A stretch of 26,533 bases of DNA from Clostridia bacterium (GCA_017451975.1 JAFTNI010000242.1:1-26533), one strand, 5' to 3'; shown: positions 1 through 7,410, numbered from the stretch's first letter. Notes: generated by a model not told the origin, from the sequence alone. Translations and numbers: made by a program.

Positions 1-87
1 CGTTGTTCTGAGTGTCTTAATGATTAACGCTGACACTTCGTTTGCATCACTATTCTGGAATCTTCTAACATTGAAAATTTTGCTCAT
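1..87 (-). CDS. GNAT-family N-acetyltransferase, N-terminal fragment (cut by window edge)
   Basis: Only the first 29 codons lie in the window; the rest continues past base 1. The fragment begins MSKIFNVRRFQNSDANEVS, the usual opening of GNAT acetyltransferases: a first beta strand (FNVRRF), then an x-x-D-A-x-x-V turn into helix 1 (ALIIKTLR). The start is fixed by an excellent ribosome binding site, CGGAGG, seven bases upstream of the ATG at 87. Family members move an acetyl group from acetyl-CoA to an amine, but the substrate cannot be judged from this much. An upstream in-frame ATG exists, but only a poorly spaced AGGGG precedes it, so it was not used. Confidence 0.6.
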   Translation of the reverse strand, partial: MSKIFNVRRFQNSDANEVSALIIKTLRTT

Positions 88-198
88 CTCTATACCTCCG
101 TCAAATTCTTGTTTATCGTTCTGTTTTATCACAAGTTTCGCCTTTGTATTACAAATGCTTCGGGCAAAGCCCATACCCCTATTTATGATAACACAAAT

Positions 199-224
199 CG
201 GCAGAGAAAACAACATCTCTGCCG
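199..224. terminator. Hairpin in the gap between two minus-strand genes
   Basis: A nine-base-pair perfect stem (CGGCAGAGA with TCTCTGCCG) closes an eight-base loop, flanked by partly complementary ACACA and TGTGT arms. It lies downstream of the membrane protein gene on the minus strand. It has no proper U-run in either direction, so it may be a weak terminator or simply an intergenic dyad. Confidence 0.4.
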
Positions 225-230
225 AAAATT

Positions 231-268
231 ATGTGTCGCGGACCGTCGAGGACGCCGGTCCCTACAAT
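231..268. repeat. Short GC-rich intergenic palindrome resembling gut-clostridial repeats
   Basis: A GC-rich island in AT-rich intergenic DNA holds the dyad GGACCG/CGGTCC (240-245 and 256-261) around a TCGAGGACGC loop, followed by CTACAATTTTG. Its wording (TGTAGGGACC then GTCCTCGACGGTCC on the minus strand) resembles short interspersed repeats often seen between genes in gut Clostridia genomes. Copy number cannot be tested here. Confidence 0.45.
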
Positions 269-315
269 TTTGTAAACATCCTTATGAGAACGCTCCTAAA
301 CCGCCGTTTTTCTTT

Positions 316-1440
316 TTATCTTCTGTATTTGGATGCGCGCGAAACCTGCCTGTGCTTTGCCGCGCTCTTTATTACTGCGCAGGAAAGCATAACCGTGCTT
401 GCCCAAGCTATATTTATAAGCGAGCGAAGAATGGGAACGTTCACCACACCGTAGAAGGGGAAAACGAACATAAGCGCAACCTGCACGGGGTTTTGCCCCT
501 TGAAAATAAACAGGGAAATTTCACCGATTACGGCAAGAGGAATGAATATGAAAAGATAATATACAAGCTCCTCACGCAAAACGGCGCGGGCTTCTTTTAT
601 AAGGCTGAATTTCTTTTCGTGCGGGTAATAGGAGCTGTCGCGGCGGTAGCCGTGGATTGCATAGAAAACTATTGCGTAGAAAACGCCGTATAGAATTTTA
701 ATGGCGTTTGGGCTCATTTCTTTTGAAAGCGCGGCAAAAAAGAAAGAGCCGACTACTATCAAGCCAAAGGATATAAGTACGGAGAGCGCAAATTTGCGCA
801 GAGCATAGAAAATTTTATATGTGTTTTTGAAGGTGTGGCGGTAATATGCATCCTTGGGGTTTTCCTCGGGCTTTGCGGGCTCACCTTTTTTTCTTATTCT
901 GCCCATATTCCATATGGGAGCCACGAAAAGAAAGACGCCGAGAAAGTAGACTGTAAACCAAGCGGCAGATATCAGAAGCGCGCCCAGCACGGCGTTGCCG
1001 AGAAAGAGGTAAACGCCTATATCTGAAATAAAGAGCGTTTCAAAAATCAGCGCCTCGTGGTAGCCATAGCCGTACCTCATGAAGAAAACGAGAATGGGGA
1101 GCTGGAAAATGAGGTTTGCCAAAGCGGCGGAAGCGGCTTCCTTCAGCGCGCTTTCAAGCGCGACGCTTTTTTCGTTTCCGCCCTCGTATGTTGCGTTTAG
1201 GTAGTTCATTTTCTTTTCGCTGTTGCCGTGGTGTGTTTTCAGCATTACTACGGCGGAAACGGCGAATGAAACGAGCGCTACGGCGAAAAGAACCGCGTGA
1301 AGTTTATCGAACCTTTCGTTTACTACGTAGTTTTCCTCCATAGAGGCAATCGTGGCTATATACAGCATACCCGTGGCGACGTGGTAGAAGAGTGTATATT
1401 TCAGCATTTCCAGGAAATTGCGCAGGGTATAGTTTTTCAT
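316..1440 (-). CDS. Multi-pass membrane protein of unknown function
   Basis: A 374-residue protein with about eight hydrophobic segments (roughly residues 15-33, 48-68, 105-121, 140-175, 217-238, 248-264, 291-313 and 321-358). Charged loops lie near 70-100, 180-210 and 265-290, and the tail is basic. No catalytic or transport motif was recognised. The start was placed at the second in-frame ATG because AAAGGAG sits just upstream of it; the longer version would have no ribosome binding site. A consensus promoter lies about 60 bases upstream. The gene appears to be monocistronic. It is certainly a membrane protein; no function is proposed. Confidence 0.85.
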   Translation of the reverse strand: MKNYTLRNFLEMLKYTLFYHVATGMLYIATIASMEENYVVNERFDKLHAVLFAVALVSFAVSAVVMLKTHHGNSEKKMNYLNATYEGGNEKSVALESALKEAASAALANLIFQLPILVFFMRYGYGYHEALIFETLFISDIGVYLFLGNAVLGALLISAAWFTVYFLGVFLFVAPIWNMGRIRKKGEPAKPEENPKDAYYRHTFKNTYKIFYALRKFALSVLISFGLIVVGSFFFAALSKEMSPNAIKILYGVFYAIVFYAIHGYRRDSSYYPHEKKFSLIKEARAVLREELVYYLFIFIPLAVIGEISLFIFKGQNPVQVALMFVFPFYGVVNVPILRSLINIAWASTVMLSCAVIKSAAKHRQVSRASKYRR

Positions 1441-1501
1441 AAGTGCTCCTTTAAAGTGGTAATAAAATGGCAAATAGTGGGGGGGTGTACTTTATAAATA
1501 C

Positions 1502-1531
1502 ATTATATCATAGGAGCAAAACATTTGTCAA
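1502..1531 (-). promoter_or_regulatory. Sigma-A promoter of the membrane protein gene
   Basis: On the minus strand, TTGACA (1526-1531) and TATAAT (1502-1507) are separated by 18 bases: a perfect -35 and -10 pair. The predicted leader of about 55 bases contains a run of seven C (1479-1485). Confidence 0.85.
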
Positions 1532-1687
1532 TATGTACATATATACAGTATGACATTATAAGGAAAATTGAAACGCGGCGATTTTGAAAATAGGGGTTTA
1601 CCGTAAAATTTTAAGAAAAAATTAATAATTCAAGCCGCGGTTTAAAGAGCGAAGGGAGATTTTGTTAAAATTCTATCAGCGTGCCAC

Positions 1688-1716
1688 TTGAAAAACACAC
1701 CGTTTTGTGGTACACT
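1688..1716 (+). promoter_or_regulatory. Sigma-A promoter of the EEP-family gene
   Basis: TTGAAA (1688-1693) and TACACT (1711-1716) with a 17-base spacer. The start codon at 1743 follows a TTGGAGG ribosome binding site, so the leader is only about 20 bases. Confidence 0.75.
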
Positions 1717-1742
1717 GAAAAAAACACTCCTTGGAGGTAAAT

Positions 1743-2525
1743 ATGCAAAAAATAAAGATAGTGACCTTTAACGTGCGTTGCCCATGGGATGCAGACGGCA
1801 TAAACTCCTTTATGCACCGTGCAGGGCTTATATACGACAAAATAAACGAAGAAAAGCCCGATGCCGTGGCTTTTCAGGAGTGTACGCCCAAAAATATGGA
1901 GCTTATGGAAAAGATGTTCCCGGAATACAGCTTCCATGGAATGTACAGAAGCATAAACTATTGGGGCGAGGGGCTTTTTGTAGCCGTAAGAAAAGAAACC
2001 TTCCGCGTTGTTTCTGCGGAAAGCTTTTGGATAAGCCCCACGCCATACCTGCCCGGCTCGCGCTTTCCCGCGCAGGGCGATTGCCCCAGAGTTTGCAACG
2101 TCGTGCAGATAAGGCGGCTTGAAAGCGGGGAAATGCTGCGCCTTTTCAATATACATCTCGACCATATTTCCGAGGAGGCACGCGTTTGCGGAATGAAATT
2201 TATGCTGGAGAAGATGGCGGAGTACAATGCTCGCCTGCCTCTGCCTGCGGTAATTCTGGGCGATTTCAATTCCGAACCGCAAAGCAAGCCTGTGGCGCTT
2301 TGCAGGGAGAGCGAAAGCCCCGAGCTTTTCGACGTTACCGCGGGCATCGAGCGCACCAACCACGATTTTGGGCGCAAGCTGCCCACGTCGCCCTCGAAGA
2401 TAGACTATATTTTTGCTACATCTGAGCTTGCAAGTAAGCATATAAAAACGGAAGCATGGGAAGAATGCCACGCAGGCATATACCTTTCCGACCATTACCC
2501 CGTTTGCGCGGAATTTGAATATTAA
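1743..2525 (+). CDS. Endonuclease/exonuclease/phosphatase (EEP) family hydrolase
   Basis: A 260-residue protein with the full EEP (DNase I-like) fold signature in order: TFN with Asn10, FQE with metal-binding Glu46, NIHLDH at 136-141 with catalytic His138, GDFN at 173-176 with Asp174 and Asn176, KIDYIF at 219-224, and the terminal SDH with Asp250 and His251. It has no signal peptide or membrane segment, so it should act in the cytoplasm. The family cleaves phosphodiester or phosphomonoester bonds in nucleic acids, sugar phosphates or phospholipids by a metal-dependent mechanism; the substrate cannot be told from sequence. A TTG at 1731 is in frame, but it overlaps the GGAGG ribosome binding site, so ATG 1743 is the start. 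It is convergent with rtcB. Confidence 0.9.
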   Translation: MQKIKIVTFNVRCPWDADGINSFMHRAGLIYDKINEEKPDAVAFQECTPKNMELMEKMFPEYSFHGMYRSINYWGEGLFVAVRKETFRVVSAESFWISPTPYLPGSRFPAQGDCPRVCNVVQIRRLESGEMLRLFNIHLDHISEEARVCGMKFMLEKMAEYNARLPLPAVILGDFNSEPQSKPVALCRESESPELFDVTAGIERTNHDFGRKLPTSPSKIDYIFATSELASKHIKTEAWEECHAGIYLSDHYPVCAEFEY

Positions 2526-2528
2526 GAA

Positions 2529-2556
2529 AAAAGAGGTCTGCCGAAGCAGACCTCTT
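2529..2556 (-). terminator. Terminator between EEP gene and rtcB
   Basis: An eleven-base-pair perfect stem (AAGAGGTCTGC with GCAGACCTCTT) closes a CGAA tetraloop. On the minus strand it is followed by TTTTTTCTT, making it a strong rho-independent terminator for rtcB. On the plus strand the tail is only TCGG, so it is weak for the EEP gene. Confidence 0.9.
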
Positions 2557-2562
2557 TCGGTA

Positions 2563-3741
2563 TTATTCGCAAGCCTTGAAATTATAAATAGGCTTCATTA
2601 TTTGCTCTATCTCCACCGTTTCGGCGAGAAAGGGCAGTATCTTTTCGGGCGATTTGTACGCCATGGGGCATTCATCGAGCGAGCCCTCGTTTGCCGTGGT
2701 GGTGTATATTCCCGCCATTTGCGCGCGGTATTCCTCTATGGTGAAGGCTTTTTTTGCATCACTGCGCGCGCACGCTCTGCCTGCGCCGTGCGGCGCGGAA
2801 AAGTTCCATTCCGGGTTGCCGAGCCCCGTGCCTATAACGGCGCCGTCGCGCATATTAAGCGGCACTACCACGCGCTCGCCTATGCGCGCGGAAATCGCGC
2901 CCTTGCGCAGAATCATGCGCTCCGTTTCTATATAGTTATGCACGCACGAAAAGCGGCTTTCCGCCGTAAAGCCCATTTCGCGGCAGATAATTTCCGCTAT
3001 AAGCCTGCGGTTTGCTTCCGCAAAAGCCTGGGCTATTGCAACGTCGTGCAGATATTCGCTGAAAAGCCTGCCCGAAAGCACGGCGTTTTCGCGCACTATT
3101 TTTACGCTGCTTTTTCCCTTGCGGCTCGTTTTTTCAAAACCGCCCTCGCCGCGCTCCTCATAATAGCTGCATCTTGCCTTTTTGCGCTCCTTCTTGCACA
3201 TTTCGCGGAAGGCCTCGTGCTCGTAATATTCCGCAACGCCGCTGCCGAGCGAGCGCGAGCCCGAGTGTATCAGCAGCATAAGCTCGCCGCTTTCGCCCTT
3301 TTCAAGCTCTATGAAGTGGTTGCCGCCGCCGAGCGTACCAAGGCTATTTTCGGCACGGTCTGCATCTATCGCGTTTTTGCAGAAAAGCCCGCTGAAATCG
3401 AAGCGTGCCGCGGCGTTTTCGCGCACGGCTTTGCCACAGGGTATATTTTCGTGAATAACGCGGTCGAGCTTTTCGAGGTCGACTTCGCGCTCCTTTATAA
3501 ACACGGCTTCCATGCCGCAGCCGATATCGGGGCCGAGAAGCGAGGGGCGCACCCTGCCGCGGAGCGTCATAGACGTGCCCACAACGGCGCTTTTGCTCGC
3601 GTGAGCATCGGGCATAATTCTGATTTTGCTATCCGAAAAAGCTTCGTCGGAAAGAAGCTCGGAAATTCTTTTTTTGGTTTCTTTGTCAATTTTCTCCGCA
3701 AAAACTATAGCGGAGTTTCTTTTTCCCTGAAGTGTGATCAT
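2563..3741 (-). CDS. rtcB: RNA ligase RtcB (3'-phosphate/5'-hydroxyl splicing and repair ligase)
   Basis: A 392-residue protein carrying the RtcB active site in order: PDIGCGM (Cys75, metal ligand), GTLGGGNHF (136-143), IHSGSRSLG (His159), VHNYIE (His268), RKGAISA (279-285) and SAPHGAGR, where His318 is the expected guanylylated residue. DECPMAYK (356-363) is the usual C-terminal signature. RtcB joins RNA 2',3'-cyclic phosphate or 3'-phosphate ends to 5'-hydroxyl ends using GTP and manganese; in bacteria it serves tRNA or rRNA repair. The protein is on the short side, as in the roughly 390-residue RtcB branch. Archease and RtcA/RtcR are not next to it. GGAG precedes ATG 3741. It has its own strong promoter and a leader with a possible small ORF. 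Confidence 0.95.
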   Translation of the reverse strand: MITLQGKRNSAIVFAEKIDKETKKRISELLSDEAFSDSKIRIMPDAHASKSAVVGTSMTLRGRVRPSLLGPDIGCGMEAVFIKEREVDLEKLDRVIHENIPCGKAVRENAAARFDFSGLFCKNAIDADRAENSLGTLGGGNHFIELEKGESGELMLLIHSGSRSLGSGVAEYYEHEAFREMCKKERKKARCSYYEERGEGGFEKTSRKGKSSVKIVRENAVLSGRLFSEYLHDVAIAQAFAEANRRLIAEIICREMGFTAESRFSCVHNYIETERMILRKGAISARIGERVVVPLNMRDGAVIGTGLGNPEWNFSAPHGAGRACARSDAKKAFTIEEYRAQMAGIYTTTANEGSLDECPMAYKSPEKILPFLAETVEIEQIMKPIYNFKACE

Positions 3742-3811
3742 TATATCTCCTGTAATTAAAATTTAATATGGTTGTGGTGTTTGTGAACGTGTGGATAGTA
3801 GTATAAGACAT
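3686..3811 (-). CDS. Possible Thr-rich leader peptide / small ORF in the rtcB leader
   Basis: A 41-codon ORF begins at ATG 3811, nine bases after a strong AAAAGGAG ribosome binding site, and is the first start codon downstream of the rtcB promoter. It starts MSYTTIHTFTNTTTIL, with seven threonines in the first 14 residues, and ends 56 bases inside rtcB in another frame. The good initiation signals suggest that ribosomes load here. The overlap and odd composition suggest a regulatory leader peptide rather than a stable protein, because translating it would influence initiation at rtcB. It may instead be meaningless; no homologue is recognised. Confidence 0.35.
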   Translation of the reverse strand: MSYTTIHTFTNTTTILNFNYRRYNDHTSGKKKLRYSFCGEN

Positions 3812-3844
3812 AATAATCAACTCCTTTTGTATTTATTCGTTATT

Positions 3845-3873
3845 ATTCTAGCATAAAGCAGTATGTAAGTCAA
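3845..3873 (-). promoter_or_regulatory. Strong sigma-A promoter of rtcB
   Basis: On the minus strand, TTGACT (3868-3873) and TAGAAT (3845-3850) with a 17-base spacer. The predicted transcript begins near 3838, giving a leader of about 97 bases that contains the Thr-rich small ORF. Confidence 0.8.
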
Positions 3874-3906
3874 GGGGAACTTGAACGTGATGCAAAAATG
3901 AATAAT

Positions 3907-3942
3907 AAAAAATCAAAACGGATTTCTCCGTTTTGATTTTTT
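3907..3942 (-). terminator. Terminator of alr
   Basis: A sixteen-base-pair A/T-flanked stem (AAAAAATCAAAACGGA with its complement) closes a TTTC loop. Its distal A-run gives a U-tract on the minus strand. The hairpin overlaps the alr stop codon by two bases, so termination is built into the end of the gene. Confidence 0.85.
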
Positions 3943-5062
3943 AAATATACACCCTGGGCACGCGCTTTGCAATGCCGCAAATGAATTCGTAATTTATAGT
4001 GCACGCAAGCGAGGCAATTTCCTCGGCGGAAATAAATTCGCCGCCGTTTCTGCCCACGAGCGTGACCTCGTCTTCGATTTTTGCGCTCGGCACGGCTGTG
4101 ATATCAACCATCATCTGGTCCATACAAACCCTGCCGATAATGGGGCAGCGCACACCGTGTAATATGACCTCGCCGCGCGAGGAAAGCGCGCGGGGGTAGC
4201 CGTCGGCATAGCCAACGGGGAGCGTGGCGACGAGTGTTTTGCGCTCTGTTTTATATGTAGCGCCGTAGCTTACGGTTTTGCCTGCAGGCAGCTCCTTTAT
4301 ATGCGCTATGTGGGTTATAAGCTCCATAGCGGGGCGAAGCGGAAAGCTTTCGGCAAACTCGTGCGCGAGGTTTTCGGATGGGTAGAGCCCGTAGGCTATA
4401 AGCCCCGCGCGCACCATGCCGTATTGCTCGTTAAAGCGCATAATGCCCGCGCTGTTGTTCATATGCTTTAGCGGAATTTCTACACCGTGCCCACAAAGCA
4501 TATGGGAAAAACGCTCGAATTCCGCGCGCTGCGCCTCGGCAAAGGCGGTATCGCTTTCGTCTGCCGTGGCAAAGTGGCTGAAAATACCCTCAAGCTCTAT
4601 GCCGGGCAGCTTAGCCGCTGCTGCCGCCTCGCTTGCCTCGCGCTCACAGACTTGCCAGCCTATGCGCCCCATGCCCGTGTCTACGGCGAAGTGAACGCGC
4701 GCGGTTTTGCCTAGTTCACTTGCTTTTTTTGAAAGTGCTTGCGCGCTTTCAAACGAGAATACAGTAAGGGATATATCGTTTTCAAGCGCAGTTCCGTAGA
4801 GCGAGGGATATGTGTAGCCCAATATGAGTATGGGCTTTTTCACGCCGACGGCGCGAAGCTCCAGCGCCTCGCCCGTTTCGGCAACGGCGAAATAGTCTGC
4901 CTCTGATTCAAACCTTTTTGCAAGCTCGGCGGCGCCGTGGCCGTAACCGTCTGCCTTAACTATCAGCATAAGGCGGCTTTTGCCTATTTTATTTTTTATA
5001 AGCTTTATATTATGGGCTATAGCGCCCGTATCTATTTTTGCGTAAATTCTTTGGGGTTCCAT
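3941..5062 (-). CDS. alr: Alanine racemase
   Basis: A 373-residue fold-type III PLP enzyme that interconverts L- and D-alanine for peptidoglycan synthesis. The N-terminal barrel carries the PLP lysine in MLIVKADGYGHG (Lys36) and the usual HFAVDTGMGRIG segment (124-135). The C-terminal beta domain carries the second catalytic base, Tyr266, in VSYGATY, followed by LPVGYADGYPR and MDQMMVD. Length matches the family (about 370). The start was moved 12 codons in from the longest frame, to ATG 5062, which follows CGGAG at proper spacing. It has its own promoter and terminator and is not in an operon with acpS or a toxin-antitoxin pair, unlike many Bacilli. Whether it is biosynthetic or catabolic cannot be told. 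Confidence 0.95.
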   Translation of the reverse strand: MEPQRIYAKIDTGAIAHNIKLIKNKIGKSRLMLIVKADGYGHGAAELAKRFESEADYFAVAETGEALELRAVGVKKPILILGYTYPSLYGTALENDISLTVFSFESAQALSKKASELGKTARVHFAVDTGMGRIGWQVCEREASEAAAAAKLPGIELEGIFSHFATADESDTAFAEAQRAEFERFSHMLCGHGVEIPLKHMNNSAGIMRFNEQYGMVRAGLIAYGLYPSENLAHEFAESFPLRPAMELITHIAHIKELPAGKTVSYGATYKTERKTLVATLPVGYADGYPRALSSRGEVILHGVRCPIIGRVCMDQMMVDITAVPSAKIEDEVTLVGRNGGEFISAEEIASLACTINYEFICGIAKRVPRVYI

Positions 5063-5114
5063 TTTTTCTCCGTGAAAATGTGGTGGTAAAATCAACAAAC
5101 GAATAATATAATAT

Positions 5115-5143
5115 ATTCTACCATAAAATATGCAATATGTAAT
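5115..5143 (-). promoter_or_regulatory. Probable promoter of alr
   Basis: On the minus strand, ATTACA (5138-5143) and TAGAAT (5115-5120) with a 17-base spacer. The -10 is preceded by TGG, an extended -10 element. The -35 is only a partial match. Confidence 0.55.
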
Positions 5144-5197
5144 GGGGAAAATGATAAATTTTTAAAAAATATTTTTGTATTCAAACGGTTTACAATT

Positions 5198-5232
5198 TGT
5201 CTATAGACATTGTAAGAAAAATATGATAAAAT
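5198..5232 (+). promoter_or_regulatory. Promoter with palindromic operator candidate before the beta-CASP gene
   Basis: TAGACA (5204-5209) and TAAAAT (5227-5232) with a 17-base spacer form a plausible promoter. The -35 is embedded in the perfect 12-base palindrome TGTCTATAGACA (5198-5209), a likely place for a dimeric regulator. Which regulator is unknown. Confidence 0.5.
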
Positions 5233-5268
5233 ATATATGTAAACAGAATAATATGGGAGGTGTTTTGA

Positions 5269-6876
5269 GTGAAATTGACATTTTTGGGCGCGGCACACGA
5301 GGTTACGGGCTCCTGTACGCTTATAGAGGCCTGTGGCAAGCACATTCTTGTAGATTGCGGTATGGAGCAGGGCGAGGATATATATGAAAACTGCGAGTTG
5401 CCCATTGCCCCCGGCGATATAGACGCTATCTGCGTAACGCACGCGCATATAGACCACACGGGCAAGCTGCCCGCCATGGTTGCGCTCGGCTACGAAGGGC
5501 CTATCTATTCCACCGTGGCAACGCACCGTCTTTGCGAAATTATGCTTCGCGATTCCGCGCATATTCAGGAATTCGAGGCGCAGTGGCGCAACCGCAAGGC
5601 GAAGCGCTCGGGCGATGAGCCTTACGAGCCTATGTACACTATGCAGGACGCGGAGCGCGCGCTGGAGCTTTTCACATCATACGGCTATGGCGAGGAAATA
5701 GCGCTTTTCGAAGGCGTTACACTCAGGTTTTCCGATGCGGGCCATTTGCTCGGCTCTTCAAGCGTGCTTATAACGGCGACGGAAAACGGAAAAAGCACCT
5801 CTGTGCTTTTTTCGGGCGACCTGGGCAACAAAATGCGCCCGCTTATACGCGACCCGGAGGACCCGCCCTATGCAGATTACGTTGTTATTGAATCTACCTA
5901 TGGCGACAGGCTCCACGGCGAGCGCCCCGATTATATCGGCCAGCTTACGAAGATAATGCAGGCGACCTTCGACCGCGGCGGCAACGTTGTTATACCCTCT
6001 TTTGCCGTTGGCAGAACGCAGGAGCTGCTTTACCTTATAAGAATTATAAAGGAAAAGAAGCTTATAAAATACCACGACGGCTTTTCTGTTTACGTAGATA
6101 GCCCGCTTGCCATAGAGGCAACGAACATCTACGCGGGCGGTATGAACGATTATTACGATAAAGAAACGCTCGAGCTGCTGGAAAAGGGAATAGACCCAAT
6201 TCATTTCCCGGGGCTTAAGCTTTCCGTTTCCAGCGCAGATTCCCGCGCGATAAACGAGGATATGGAGCCTAAGGTTATAATTTCCGCTTCCGGTATGTGC
6301 GAAGCGGGCAGAATACGCCACCACCTTAAGCACAACCTTTGGCGCGAGGAAAGCACGATACTTTTCGTGGGCTACCAAACGGAGGGTACTGTGGGCAGAA
6401 AGCTGCTCAACGGCGCGGCAAGCGTGCGCCTTTTCGGTGAGGAAATAACCGTAAACGCAGAAATTAAAATGATAGAGGGCACAAGCGGCCACGCCGACAG
6501 AGATATGCTGCTTACCTGGCTTGCCAATATGCCCAAACCGCCGAAGAAGGTTTTCGTGAACCATGGCGGCGACGACGTTTGCGACCATTTTGCAAACAGA
6601 GTTTACGAGGAGCTGGGTTACTTTTCCGCAGCGCCATACAGCGGTGATGTTTACGACCTTGAAACGGGCGAATGCATTGAAAAAGCACCTGTTGTGCGCA
6701 TACCGCCCAGGGTTTCTGCGGCGCGCAAGCGTGCGAACGCAGTTTTCGAGCGCCTTATGCTCGCGGGAAGAAGGCTTATTTCCGTTATAGAGCAGAACCG
6801 CGGCGGCGCAAACAAAGACCTTGCCAAATTCACAAGCCAGATAGATGCGCTTTGTGAAAAATGGGAAAGAAAATAA
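5269..6876 (+). CDS. Metallo-beta-lactamase fold RNase with beta-CASP domain
   Basis: A 535-residue CPSF-73-like beta-CASP nuclease. The metallo-beta-lactamase core shows THAHIDH (His58, His60, Asp62, His63), DAGHLLGS (His159) and FSGDLG (Asp184). The inserted beta-CASP domain shows motif A in VIESTYGDR (Glu208), motif B in AGRIRHHL (His351/352) and motif C in SGHAD (His408), with the last metal histidine in VNHGGDD (His432). These are the zinc ligands and catalytic residues of RNA-cleaving enzymes of this class, acting in the cytoplasm on RNA ends. The last 70 or so residues form a basic helical extension. The start is GTG 5269, eight bases after GGGAGG; no ATG fits. Thioredoxin follows 31 bases downstream, probably in the same transcript. 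It is not RNase J, whose domain order and length differ. Confidence 0.92.
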   Translation: MKLTFLGAAHEVTGSCTLIEACGKHILVDCGMEQGEDIYENCELPIAPGDIDAICVTHAHIDHTGKLPAMVALGYEGPIYSTVATHRLCEIMLRDSAHIQEFEAQWRNRKAKRSGDEPYEPMYTMQDAERALELFTSYGYGEEIALFEGVTLRFSDAGHLLGSSSVLITATENGKSTSVLFSGDLGNKMRPLIRDPEDPPYADYVVIESTYGDRLHGERPDYIGQLTKIMQATFDRGGNVVIPSFAVGRTQELLYLIRIIKEKKLIKYHDGFSVYVDSPLAIEATNIYAGGMNDYYDKETLELLEKGIDPIHFPGLKLSVSSADSRAINEDMEPKVIISASGMCEAGRIRHHLKHNLWREESTILFVGYQTEGTVGRKLLNGAASVRLFGEEITVNAEIKMIEGTSGHADRDMLLTWLANMPKPPKKVFVNHGGDDVCDHFANRVYEELGYFSAAPYSGDVYDLETGECIEKAPVVRIPPRVSAARKRANAVFERLMLAGRRLISVIEQNRGGANKDLAKFTSQIDALCEKWERK

Positions 6877-6907
6877 AATATATACATTAATATAAAGGAG
6901 AAAAATT

Positions 6908-7216
6908 ATGGAAGTTAAAGTTACACAGGCTAATTTTAAAAAAGAAGTTCTTGAAAGCAAAGTGCCCGTAGTGGTGGATTTTTACGCAACGTGGTGCGGC
7001 CCTTGCCGTATGCTTGCCCCCGTACTTGCCGAGGTTGCAGAGGAAGTTGGCGAAAGCGCTAAAATTTGCAAAATCGATATAGACGAAAACCCCGACCTCG
7101 CTGAGGAATACGGCATTGAAAGCGTGCCCACGCTTTTGCGCTTCGATGGCGGCGTTATAACAAATTGGCTTACGGGCTTCGTTCCGAAGGAAGAAGTTCT
7201 CGCTCTTCTCGATTGA
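6908..7216 (+). CDS. trxA: Thioredoxin
   Basis: A 102-residue thioredoxin with the redox active site ATWCGPC (Cys30 and Cys33), the VDFYATW strand before it and the cis-proline in ESVPT (Pro74). The length is normal. It reduces protein disulfides in the cytoplasm, normally recharged by thioredoxin reductase, which is not in this window. AAAGGAG precedes ATG 6908. No promoter is visible in the 31-base gap, so it is probably co-transcribed with the upstream beta-CASP gene. No good terminator lies directly after it; read-through could run into the small-RNA region and stop at that region's first terminator. Confidence 0.96.
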   Translation: MEVKVTQANFKKEVLESKVPVVVDFYATWCGPCRMLAPVLAEVAEEVGESAKICKIDIDENPDLAEEYGIESVPTLLRFDGGVITNWLTGFVPKEEVLALLD

Positions 7217-7251
7217 CTAGAAAAAAAGTAGGAGAATTTTTGAAAAATCTA

Positions 7252-7280
7252 TTGACAAACAGCGTTTTATATAGTATACT
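7252..7280 (+). promoter_or_regulatory. Promoter of small RNA 1
   Basis: TTGACA (7252-7257) and TATACT (7275-7280), spacer exactly 17. The -10 lies inside the 14-base palindrome TATAGTATACTATA (7270-7283). The same arrangement recurs 205 bases downstream. Confidence 0.88.
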
Positions 7281-7286
7281 ATAGAC

Positions 7287-7410
7287 AGTTAGCAAAGGCT
7301 AACTTATGAAACGGCCAAACGTGAATAAATTAAAATTCAACCAAAAAGAAACTCCATCCTTGAATAATGCAAGAAAAACCGCGGGAATCCTGAGCCCGCG
7401 GTTTTACTTT
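7287..7410 (+). ncRNA. Candidate small RNA 1 (tandem twin), about 124 nt
   Basis: No known family was recognised. The predicted transcript starts near 7287, seven bases after a near-consensus -10. It opens with the hairpin AGTTAGC-AAAG-GCTAACT and continues through about 70 mostly unpaired A-rich bases. It ends at a strong terminator: AAAACCGCGGG (7375-7385) paired with CCCGCGGTTTT (7395-7405), then ACTTT. The unpaired part contains AAGAAACTCCA (7346-7356), which also occurs in the second RNA. AACUCC is complementary to GGAGUU ribosome-binding sites, so a role as a trans-acting antisense regulator is plausible. A 57-codon ORF (7306-7479) overlaps but runs through the terminator and into the next promoter, so it was not accepted. 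Promoter and terminator are seen; the function is inference. Confidence 0.72.

Noticed and set aside
88..174. Upstream in-frame extension of the GNAT gene
   Set aside because: It would run across the CGGAGG ribosome binding site; family members begin at the downstream ATG.
1571..1646. CGCGGC/GCCGCG dyad in the gap before the EEP gene
   Set aside because: Only six base pairs with a loop of about 60 bases; likely chance.
3704..3726. AAAAAGAAACTCC in the rtcB coding strand, identical to 13 bases of small RNA 1
   Set aside because: It is an identity, not a complement, so it is not a target site; an A-rich 13-mer match in this much sequence can occur by chance.
5758..6960. 400-codon ORF antisense to the beta-CASP gene, and similar long antisense ORFs (for example 21616-22611 and 20595-21566)
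   Set aside because: They lack ribosome binding sites and family motifs, and arise from the GCG/CGC-rich codons of the true genes on the other strand.
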